From NCBI GenBank assembly GCA_021432605.1, contig MU271165.1, forward strand, positions 177,643-241,642: a DNA stretch of 64,000 bases, written 5' to 3'. Made by a program: the position numbers and the translations under genes. Source of the DNA: Coniochaeta sp. PMI_546. Taxonomy: Eukaryota; Ascomycota; Sordariomycetes; Coniochaetales; Coniochaetaceae. Below, one piece after another: positions 1 to 10,497 of this stretch. The first letter of the stretch is position 1; each line of letters begins with the position of its first letter. The notes under the pieces were generated by a model. The model had not been told where the DNA came from. It saw nothing but the letters and a program-made list of their open reading frames with translations, and ran no database searches.

Positions 1-1
1 C

Positions 2-970
2 TTCGAGAACACAGGCCAGGACGACCGGACCTATTTGAAGGGAATGTGCAATGGCGGCAAGATAACCTTCCATGACGGCCTGGTCGACATCAACGATGAC
101 GACATCGGGAAGTGCATCACCGTGCAAAATCTGGCTCTCACGCGCGGAGGTGTAGCCGATGCCAAAGGCCACATGTGGTACTGCGACGGCCTGGATGTAC
201 GCTCGCCGAGAGATGAGACCAAGAACAGCGAGACGCCTAACGCCGTTGTTTCTCACAATGCATGTCCAGACAGAGGCTGGCACCGCTATGGGGAACCCAA
301 GACCCCGGAGCGGCCCGCTACGTTCTTCGACGTTCCAGTCGAGACCTGCGTTGACCTTCCTCGGAGCCAGCAGATCCGCCTCGTCAAGGCGGCCGTTTGC
401 AAGGATGGCTCAGCGCCGATGATGGCCAAATGGCGTGGGCTTGGTTGCAAAGGAATGCCCGACAGCGTAGCGGGCGTCTTTGCCGGGCCCGGACTGTACT
501 GCAATAATCTCGATAAAGCCAATGACGGTGCAAGCTACTCCTTCTGGTGCGACAATGGCGACAACCGCCACCTCTTTCAGCCCGCCGGCGATAACAGAGC
601 TGTCTTCTCGAGAGACGTATGCAAGCCCAAGGACGGCTTATGGTCTCCCGAGCGGCACGCTGGCCTTGCCCCAAAGGTGGAGAGGATCGAGCCCGACAAG
701 TGTATCGACTACTTCTCCCGCGACAGAGAATGGGTGGTATACGGCAACGCTGTCTGCCCGCGCGGCAAGACTGCGAAGATGGCTTTCTGGTCGGGGACCA
801 GTGGTTGTCGAGGCAAGCCTACCTCGATCGAGGATATCCGCAAGGACGATCTGGGTCGGTGCGTCAAGGCATGTGGCACTGGTGAACACTGGGCGCATAA
901 GTGTAGCAGGGCTTTCGTGTGCGATGGGTTACCGTCGCGTGGCGGTCGGAAGAACATCTGGTACGATTAA
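2..970 (+). CDS. Cys-rich tandem-repeat protein, 5' end cut by window
   Basis: The frame is open from base 2, so the true start lies left of the window; 322 codons are visible, ending in TAA. I do not recognise a named family. The visible part holds about three copies of a 100-110 residue module. Copies two and three each start with C-[VI]-D, followed by a conserved A-x-C, M-A-x-W and G-C-x-G, a G-x-C, and (less regularly) an aromatic-C-D-[NG] end; copy one is partial. Each copy has about six cysteines, which fits disulfide-bonded extracellular domains, but no signal peptide is visible because the start is missing. No introns are seen in this part. A secreted or surface role is inference. The reading frame is very secure; the function is unknown. 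Confidence 0.75.
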   Translation, partial: FENTGQDDRTYLKGMCNGGKITFHDGLVDINDDDIGKCITVQNLALTRGGVADAKGHMWYCDGLDVRSPRDETKNSETPNAVVSHNACPDRGWHRYGEPKTPERPATFFDVPVETCVDLPRSQQIRLVKAAVCKDGSAPMMAKWRGLGCKGMPDSVAGVFAGPGLYCNNLDKANDGASYSFWCDNGDNRHLFQPAGDNRAVFSRDVCKPKDGLWSPERHAGLAPKVERIEPDKCIDYFSRDREWVVYGNAVCPRGKTAKMAFWSGTSGCRGKPTSIEDIRKDDLGRCVKACGTGEHWAHKCSRAFVCDGLPSRGGRKNIWYD

Positions 971-1625
971 GGTATCTTGTGTTGTTGGCTTGATTGGAGC
1001 TACTTAGCGTGGAGAGGAGTCGATGCCACAATCTTACCGGTGGTGGACAGGATATTCGTGGTGCATTGCTGACCGTGAAGCGGTTGGTGAACGTTACGTA
1101 GGAGCTGACACAACATCCCACGGGCAACGTAACGAACGATTCGTTGGAGAGAACCTGTTCCTTCTGATATATTAATACGACCTCCTGCGCCACCATTTTT
1201 GGCATCGGAGCCGATTCGCGTCTAGTGGTATCCCAAAACAGTAAATGCTTCTGGACAACATTTATTGCAATTTAGCCAGACAGGATTCCAGCCACTGGCC
1301 GTCGTCAGTGAGGATCCTATCTGTTCTTTACCCGGGGCACTGGGAACCACCTCTTGAGAGATCTCAGGTTACATGTCTAGCATTGGCATCAAAGCAGTGC
1401 TGATGATCCGGCTACAGGAAAGTGTGTCGTAGTGTCAATTATCGTCTAGTCTTTGAGACTCGTTAAGGATAGGAAGAACTCTTTGCAGAGACTTGAAAGG
1501 CATACTTATAACGACGGCCGACCTAGCTTCGCCTTAGTACACAAAGTAGAGACTAGGACGAGCCGAAGTCAGAGCCGAAAAAAAAGCAACAATAGTCGCA
1601 ATAACTGAACTCGTCCTTTTCCAGA
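971..1625. other. intergenic, no gene seen
   Basis: No convincing coding stretch on either strand; the small open frames overlapping its start are shadows of the upstream gene. The right part would be the promoter of the small secreted protein that starts at 1626. No clear TATA box or repeat was seen. Confidence 0.5.
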
Positions 1626-2054
1626 ATGCGTTCTCTTTTATCTCTTGCAGTGGGTGCACTTATGCTTCCCTGGACCACGACTGCCCAAGACGACGATCCA
1701 ACACCCACAACACCAAACTGGATCACCCCAACAGTATCACTTCCGAGTCCATACGACTCACCGTCCATCTACCTGACTGCCGACAGCGTAGGCGCGTGTC
1801 AGGCGTCGCTGGCTGTCTACTCGAGCATAAACTGCAGGCTGCAGACGACGGTCTACCCATCCACGACCACTCTCGCATTTGACGTTGATTGCATGGGTTG
1901 TTCACGGCTCGCACTGAGCATTCGACCAGGCCACTGTCCTCTGGGTGGTCATCATAGCTCCTACCCGGATACGACTCTCACGACACCACGAACGAGGTGG
2001 TCCTTTGTTTGCGCGCCAACGCCGACTCCGGTTGGTCATATACAGGCGGCCTGA
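1626..2054 (+). CDS. small secreted Ser/Thr/Pro-rich protein (putative)
   Basis: Single-exon frame of 142 codons beginning MRSLLSLAVGALMLPWTTTAQ, a good secretion signal with probable cleavage after the TTTA-Q region. The mature part is rich in Thr, Pro and Ser, with about six cysteines and a CPLGG motif near residue 108. Small secreted proteins of this layout are common in plant-associated fungi; no specific family is recognised. The last 30 residues (PRTRWSF... onward) look less protein-like, so the 3' end could involve an intron I could not place. It lies next to another small secreted Thr/Cys-rich gene on the same strand. Confidence 0.5.
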   Translation: MRSLLSLAVGALMLPWTTTAQDDDPTPTTPNWITPTVSLPSPYDSPSIYLTADSVGACQASLAVYSSINCRLQTTVYPSTTTLAFDVDCMGCSRLALSIRPGHCPLGGHHSSYPDTTLTTPRTRWSFVCAPTPTPVGHIQAA

Positions 2055-2775
2055 ATAGAGGTCAAGATGAAGTTCAAACTATTGGAACGACCAGGTCAAT
2101 CAGTTGGATGGAGTCTCTCAGTAGGGAAGTTCTAGACCTCACTGAGCATGTGCGGCATCTTGCTCTCGGTTGTCGGTGACCACCTGATCAGACCGACTTA
2201 CAGGTGGTTCATTCTGAACGCTTTCCAGGGACAGTAACAAGACAGTCAGATCTGGGGAAGAACATGCATCCCCAGAGCTTGGGTTACTTGGAGCCGCAAA
2301 GGAGGAGGGGGATGTGGCTATTTTTGTCTAGCAATTGATTGCTGTTCAGGGACGGGATGGTCTTCTATTCAGCCGCCACATCCTCGGAGCCAGTCCACCA
2401 CTACCAACTTCGTCGCGCTGTGACTTTAATATGCTCCCCGTCTTCACTCAACTTTATTTGCCTCTATACATAGATACATTCTGTCATTGAACCTCTGTTG
2501 TGGGGTTCTTTCAGTTATGTTCAATTGCTCGACCCGGGTTCACGAGGGAACTCTCTTCCGCATTCGCCACGCGCATTGTTTACCAAGACTTCCGATATGA
2601 CCATCGCATACGGTTGAACTAGGGTCCCGTTTCTACTTCGCGCCTCGCAGCGTATAAATCAGAGGCCATGCCGTCTACAGTACCGACATGGTGGATTCAC
2701 AAACGCTCATCTCTCTCGCCGTGAGATTGCCGTATCAGACCTCCCTAATCTTCATACAGAAAAACACCAACCCAA
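2055..2775. other. intergenic with promoter of next secreted gene
   Basis: No credible gene. Apart from the TATA box at 2653-2658, nothing structured is seen. Confidence 0.5.
2653..2658 (+). promoter_or_regulatory. TATA box
   Basis: TATAAA lies 118 bases before the ATG at 2776, a normal distance for a fungal TATA-driven secreted protein gene. Confidence 0.5.
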
Positions 2776-3349
2776 ATGCACACGATGAAGTCACTATCGT
2801 TCATAATCGTCGGGGTATTCGCAGCGTAAGCCTGTCCCAGACACGCAAGCCCGCGATGAGCATGACTGACACTCCTGTAGTGCCACAGTCGGACAAGTGA
2901 CGGTTACGCCGACAACTATATGTCGTGGAAATACCTGCACCAGCCCTGGTGCCACCGGCACATGTGCGCAGACGACTAGGACCGTCTTCATCCCGACCAC
3001 CCAGACAACGACCACGACATCCACCGAGACGAGCGTCGTCACACAGATCAAGAGCATCACTGCAACTCTTATCCAAACAACTACCCTCCTGAGGACTGAG
3101 ACGACGACCAGGACAACTACCGTGCAAAACTGCGCCCCTGCACCGAGCTGTCCGACGCTCACGTCCACCGGCACCGCCTGCCGAACATGCCTCGTTCCAG
3201 GATGCGTGACGACACAAGTCGTTACAAAGTCCTGCGGGTGCCCCAATGCTTTGGCAACGACTACGACCAACTTCCCGTGCAACGACCGCGACTCGTGTAA
3301 CCAGATCGGTTGCAAGACTGTGTATTCCGTGGAAACTCAGCGATGCTGA
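2776..3349 (+). CDS. small secreted Thr/Cys-rich protein
   Basis: Two exons, 2776-2825 and 2881-3349, joined over a 55 nt GTAAGC...TAG intron, giving 172 residues. Exon 1 codes MHTMKSLSFIIVGVFAA, a signal peptide; a second ATG at 2785 would also serve. The mature protein starts near ATVGQV and has a CxxxxC pair, a long Thr-rich middle (residues about 45-85, likely O-glycosylated) and a Cys-rich C-terminal part with CPT, CRTC, CGCP and a final Cys. This layout, Cys knots flanking a mucin-like stretch, is typical of fungal wall or effector-type secreted proteins. No named domain is recognised. Phase across the intron is consistent (codon GCT split 2+1). Confidence 0.72.
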
Positions 3350-5568
<2,219 letters not shown>

Positions 5569-5990
5569 GGTAATTTAATCTAGAGGGGTCGCTAGACTTT
5601 GGTAGACTTAGCGTGCACGTTTAGAGTAGAGTAGACGGCTCAGGGAAGCTCAGCAGAATATAGCGTTGTTTTAATGCAGAGATGGACAAGGTATCAAAGA
5701 AAAGAGGCTCATTTTCGCTGGACTTGTGCACGTAGCGCAGGCAGAATTGGCTTAGTGTAAGGTAAGGCTGTGAAAAGGCAGATTTGCTGCTGTAGGATTA
5801 CGGCAGTGAAAGAAACGTGTGTGATTTTAGGTTTCTAGCTCTGCTTGATTGGCGCCTGCAGCGCCTAAGTGATTCAGAATCAAGGCCTGAGCGAACCTTA
5901 TAAAGCCGAGGCCTCTCTGCCACAACCAAAAGTCAACACAATAATATTGAGCCTCACATTTTGGAGATCGACGTTTCTTAACATCTCGAG
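5569..5990. other. intergenic
   Basis: Holds the 3' region of the flavin oxidoreductase and the promoter of the gene at 5991. No other signal recognised. Confidence 0.5.
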
Positions 5991-7355
5991 ATGGGTAACT
6001 TGGCCACAGATATGCCGTTAACATGGACACCATTACAACTCTCCACTCGAGATCCTGGGTCTTTCTTTGCAATACCAGACAGAGACATCCTCCTCCTCAT
6101 CCGGGACGACTTCGCACCCGAACTGGAGCGGCTGAAGCGAGCGTACTCTCTCCGTGATGGAGACTCCAGTCCATCATCATCGTCTTCACCGTCGCAGATA
6201 CTGTTTGGCCAGCAGTTCGACGAGATCAACCGAACGCTGGTTGGCGTGCTAGCTCTGAAGTGGATCTACACCAAACAGTACGAAACGTTCGTCGGGAGCC
6301 AACCAAGGCCAGTGCGACTATCGCGTAGTTCATTCGAATGGATGCATGCCTTCTTCAAAGACGCCATCACAGAACCGGAGGACCTCTACATGCTCATAAC
6401 ATCGATGGTGGTGAATGACCTCGGCAAGGACAGCAGTCTAGCCTTAGAGTACCAGCGTCGGACGGGTGAGGACATCACGGCTCTCAACCATGACATGATC
6501 CTAATCAAAGCTGTCAAAACCGGCCTCGTCCCGTGTTTAGGCCGCCTTAGGAAGGAGGCCAGGGACGATATCGTACGCGGCATGGAGCTAGGGTCGGAGT
6601 TCAACTTTGGTCAGCTTGCGCAAGCAGAAAACGCACCTGCGTGTTTATCGAGCCTTCTCGCCATGAGAGGGCAGGAGAAGGCTTTCAAGTCTCGGTTCAT
6701 GGAGCAGTTACTCGATATTGCGGGTGCTGCGGGACACACAGACTGGACGTGCGCAAAGAAGCTCATCCAGCCCATTTTCGATGCCTACGAAAACGTCTAC
6801 GACGCCGCGATGCGCATCATCTCGGGGGCGCTGAGTCTACGCGGCGGATACGATCTTGTCCTGCGACGGAGGGCAGGGCTTCTGCAGGATAGAGGCATGC
6901 GTCAGCTCGATATGAACTGCCCAGAAGATCGGGCACTAGCACGCATTCTGTGTATGGGCGGTGTCGCAGACCTGGACCCAGCTGAGTTATATGAGGGTGT
7001 ATGGGCGACAGGACTGAGTGATTCAACCAGAAAGGCGCTTGTTGAGTCTCTTAATATCGATGGTTCCGTGGACAAGCCCGCTGTGCAGCCTACGTACATG
7101 CCGGCTCTTATGACGCAAGCAATCAAAACCTTCGAAGGAGATATCGAGGCCCAAGAACGCGCATTAGCCAGTGCGCTGCAGTACCTCGAGCGGGTCATGA
7201 CGGCTACGGATAGGCTGGAGGGTGCGGTGAGTGTCATCGAGCGCAATGTTCTGGCGATATTGAAGGAGGTCGTGCAGAGCCCGGAGTTCGCGTCAGATCC
7301 TACCATTTTGGAAAGAGCCAATGTGCCCAAGGGTGTGGCAGCGAAACGGGAATGA
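5991..7355 (+). CDS. uncharacterised fungal protein, 454 residues, alpha-helical
   Basis: Single long exon from ATGGGTAAC to TGA; codon use and GC content match neighbouring genes. I do not recognise a characterised family. The protein lacks a signal peptide or membrane segments and looks mostly helical. Around residues 135-170 it reads MVVNDLGKDSSLA ... LNHDMIL; the spaced N-D and N-H-D residues recall metal-binding positions of HD-type hydrolases, but this is weak. A Ser-rich linker lies at about 60-68. There are coiled, charged helices toward the C-terminus. A cytosolic role is likely; enzyme activity is only a guess. Confidence 0.8.
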   Translation: MGNLATDMPLTWTPLQLSTRDPGSFFAIPDRDILLLIRDDFAPELERLKRAYSLRDGDSSPSSSSSPSQILFGQQFDEINRTLVGVLALKWIYTKQYETFVGSQPRPVRLSRSSFEWMHAFFKDAITEPEDLYMLITSMVVNDLGKDSSLALEYQRRTGEDITALNHDMILIKAVKTGLVPCLGRLRKEARDDIVRGMELGSEFNFGQLAQAENAPACLSSLLAMRGQEKAFKSRFMEQLLDIAGAAGHTDWTCAKKLIQPIFDAYENVYDAAMRIISGALSLRGGYDLVLRRRAGLLQDRGMRQLDMNCPEDRALARILCMGGVADLDPAELYEGVWATGLSDSTRKALVESLNIDGSVDKPAVQPTYMPALMTQAIKTFEGDIEAQERALASALQYLERVMTATDRLEGAVSVIERNVLAILKEVVQSPEFASDPTILERANVPKGVAAKRE

Positions 7356-7578
7356 GCACCTGGGCAAGGACGAGCAGATTCAACGGGTGATGAGTTAGAC
7401 AGGTGACATTCATGCAGCATTGTATCGAGGATCATTGGCGAAAAACTCAGGACATGAATTTAGACTATAAAGGTTAAAAATGCAGGGCTTGCTAAAAGAG
7501 GTCATCTTATGCTAGGTAGCTAGAATTGGAGAGATATTCTCATCAACACAGCAAAACTCCTCAAAGTGTTTCGTCTCA

Positions 7579-8892
7579 TCATAGATCATCAATATCGTTG
7601 TTGTCATCGTCATCATGATCCTTAGACCGACAGTCGTGCTCCCTCCTCTTAGCTTCGAAATCCTTCATCCAAGACTGGTTTCTATGCGGAAGCAAATACC
7701 AATCTTTCATCAGCTGAAGTTCGAGTTCATTGGGTTCAAGCCAGACAAACAGATCCTGCCGTCGCTCGCTTCTGATGGTCTTAGGACGATCAGCAGGACG
7801 TATCGCCTTTTCCAAGTCGAGACCTGTGCTGGTGCTTGACGTGGAAGACGTCAGAGCTGAAGCGTCAGGTAGCGTCGACCAGTTTGCGTAGCTTTCAGGA
7901 TACTCTGAGCAGGTAGCCACGAGAGAGTTGCTGATCCAGCATTTTGGAGGTGATATTGTTTTTCTCGACCTTTGCCGAAGACGCCAGTCATCACATCCAA
8001 CTTTGTACACGGACAGTATGGTTGCCAGAATGAGGAGCGCCGCAGTGTATATCTGAGTATGCAGGCCCGCCATGCCGAGAGTGATGATGTGCGAGCCAAA
8101 AGCAAGCCATCCGACACCCTGGAAGAACTGGTATAGTCTCCGATTTGGAATTGGCGGGTTCTTTGTGAAGACTTTGCCTATCAAATAACCCGGGGCCTCG
8201 ATTGTGACAACCTTCGAATCGTCCATGACGACGATGACCTTTGCAATGTTTTCGTCGGGGTGCATAGGAGCCTTCTGTCCTGGATGTAGCCTCCCAAGTA
8301 TAGCATCCTCAAGATATGCGGCTTTTCTACTGTCAAAGTCCTCCACGGCTTCCTTTCGGGCCTTTTGTATCGTTTGGTCGATGCCAGCCTGTCGCTGAGC
8401 CACCAAGAAAACCCGGACGATGACGGACAACACCATCGACACAGCATTGGCAAAACCCCACCAGTCCTCAGAGAGCACAGTCAGAGCGATAAGCATGCCA
8501 TTGATGGGTAGTCCAATCAAGAGGAACCGAACCAAGAACGATTGCAGCCTCGTTCTTCTCGGACAATCGTCAACCATCCACGTAACCTTGTCCCGAATCT
8601 GCGAGAACTCCTGCGCCTTTAACCATCGCGAGAACCAGCCGGCGAGCTCGCTCGTCTGCATCCCGGCCGTGAAGTTATATAGAGTGAAGCCGGGTCGCTT
8701 CTCTGTGAAGCGGTCGCTAGCCAGCATGAAGGCGCCAAGGAGGGGGAGAAACTCGACATAGCTCCCCGACACGAGGCGTCCGACACTGTTGTTGACTTCT
8801 TCCGAGCCGAGGATGGTGACGAGGCCGAGGGCATCGACATGCAAGCCTGTGCTCTCTGCCCAGGTACTTAGGACCGAGTGCCAGGGATACAT
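7579..8892 (-). CDS. multi-pass membrane protein of unknown function
   Basis: The minus-strand frame runs on to 8976, but the only in-frame ATG is at 8892 (MYPWHSVLSTW), giving 437 residues; a further 5' exon cannot be excluded, since the open region just upstream reads as another hydrophobic helix. About five membrane segments are visible: one near the N-terminus (VEFLPLLGAFMLAS), a pair in the middle (FLVRFLLIGLPINGMLIALTVL, then a VSMVLSVIVRVFLVA stretch) and a pair after about 280 (GWLAFGSHIITLGMAGL, IYTAALLILATILSVYKV). The C-terminal tail is Ser/Thr-rich and ends in a run of Asp and Asn. The layout resembles uncharacterised fungal plasma-membrane proteins; no transport motif is recognised. 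Confidence 0.72.
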   Translation of the reverse strand: MYPWHSVLSTWAESTGLHVDALGLVTILGSEEVNNSVGRLVSGSYVEFLPLLGAFMLASDRFTEKRPGFTLYNFTAGMQTSELAGWFSRWLKAQEFSQIRDKVTWMVDDCPRRTRLQSFLVRFLLIGLPINGMLIALTVLSEDWWGFANAVSMVLSVIVRVFLVAQRQAGIDQTIQKARKEAVEDFDSRKAAYLEDAILGRLHPGQKAPMHPDENIAKVIVVMDDSKVVTIEAPGYLIGKVFTKNPPIPNRRLYQFFQGVGWLAFGSHIITLGMAGLHTQIYTAALLILATILSVYKVGCDDWRLRQRSRKTISPPKCWISNSLVATCSEYPESYANWSTLPDASALTSSTSSTSTGLDLEKAIRPADRPKTIRSERRQDLFVWLEPNELELQLMKDWYLLPHRNQSWMKDFEAKRREHDCRSKDHDDDDNNDIDDL

Positions 8893-9384
8893 TCTCTGCT
8901 GGTGCGCGGTATGAACTGGTGACCTCAAGAAACTGGTGACCACAATCAGATGCAAAATTATTGAAGGAGTTAACAATTTATTGAGGGAAATGCTTGCATA
9001 CAGTGTAGACCCTTTATCGTAGCTTCATGAAATGAGAACGAGATGTGTCTGGCGAATAGATAGATTTGTCGATGCATGTTGAAGTTCATGTTGGTTGTGT
9101 CTTGCACAGCCTACGTTGTTGTAGAGACCAATAGCAATTGCATATCCATACATCGGCTAGCGAGCAGGCAGCCCAGTCAAAAGGCAGATACGAGGCAAGG
9201 CGTTCTCGCTGGGCACCAACTCAGCCACACTCAAGGTGCAGGGCATCTCGAACTAGGAAAAGTCTTGGGTGCATCAAGTCAGCAACGGCGGCACTGATGA
9301 TCTTTGAACTCAGAAATCCAATGCTTAGAGCGCGCCTCGCAACTCCAAATTATGGTTGTATTCGAACCTCATTAGCAGCAAGAT

Positions 9385-9725
9385 AATATAATGATATGAT
9401 GATATGATGATATAAAGTATATATCAACTTTATTTACCTTTCTTTATTATTATAACTTCGTTCGGTCCGTTTCAACTTAACTACCTAATAATATATCTAT
9501 AAGGGTGGAGTAGCGTAAAGACGGAATCATCGCGTAAGTCGATCTTTAAAACATACTTATATAACTTAGTAGGTAATTAGTCCGTGATTAAGAAGTCGGA
9601 ACTACGGCCGGAATTATAGTTAGGAGAGATTGGCGCCGAGTATAAGACTACGGCCTTAAATAATAATAGGGAACTATCTCTAGGCTTCGGTATTTTAATG
9701 GTATAAAGTCAGTCTCTATATTGCT
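9385..9725. repeat. TA-rich, RIP-like transposon relic
   Basis: Base composition changes abruptly: TpA dinucleotides dominate while CpG remains, as in DNA altered by repeat-induced point mutation. The left edge starts with ATGATATGATGATATGATG-type simple sequence near 9390. No frame or terminal repeat survives, so the element family cannot be named. Same base style as the large element at the right end of the window. Confidence 0.55.
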
Positions 9726-10331
9726 AACCGTTCTCCTGTTTTTATAGTCTGCTTGACTGGCGCCCAGTCTTCCGCAGCTGGCTGTACTTGCCTTGAAATC
9801 TATTAGGGGCATGTTGACAAAGTACGGCAAGGGAATTAATGGTAGAAGTGATACAACACAAGACCACTCTCTCAACATAGCACTCACGGCACATATCCGA
9901 CAACAACCCCCAGCGGATTGGACACCCAGTTTCATATTCGTCACTGCCAGTCACCTCGTCGATATGCATTCTCCTCCGAGAAGATCATCGGCACGGCAGG
10001 GCACTAAGCGGAGCACTTATCAACAACCCTACTGGTCTCAGCATGCGTCCCGGTAAGGAGCCTCGTCTTAGCCCCCCGAAGCAGCATGAGCACATGATAC
10101 CTGCTCTTAATGCTCAGACATGGTACATAGGCCACCCACTGCTTTATCACTTTGAACAGGTTCACCCGGGCGTGTCTCGCGGCCTAGTCACCAGCACAAC
10201 ACTAGACGCTCCCGGAATATTGTACGGAACGCCTTTCGGCAGCTAAGAATCCTTTGGTTGCAGCGCTTGATGGGAGCCGTGGTCGTTGCCCGACACGCTG
10301 CTGTTTCACTGTCGACGTCATTTGCTGAGTT

Positions 10332-10398
10332 TGCGGCTCCACCCGCCGGTCCGGTCGCCGGATCAGCCGGCTACGGCGGGCCGGGCGGCTTTGCCAAC
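10332..10398. promoter_or_regulatory. CGG/CCG-rich promoter stretch
   Basis: A run of CCGG, GCCGG and CGGCGG units, including GCCGG-N4-GCCGGC, lies 100-165 bases before the ATG of the Zn2Cys6 factor. CGG triplets are the classical half-sites of such factors, so autoregulation is possible; this is inference. Confidence 0.35.
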
Positions 10399-10497
10399 GG
10401 TAAATACCAAAGTATGTAAACCAACACATAGCGTTCCGGTAGGCCCTACCTACCCGACTCAATCTATACCTCATCCAACTCTACAGTCCACAAAGCC

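Larger units (their letters stand above)
8893..10497. other. long intergenic region with TA-rich relic and factor promoter
   Basis: No gene seen. It contains the TA-rich island at about 9385-9725, listed separately, and on the right a GC-rich promoter stretch at about 10332-10398 loaded with CGG and CCG triplets. Confidence 0.5.
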
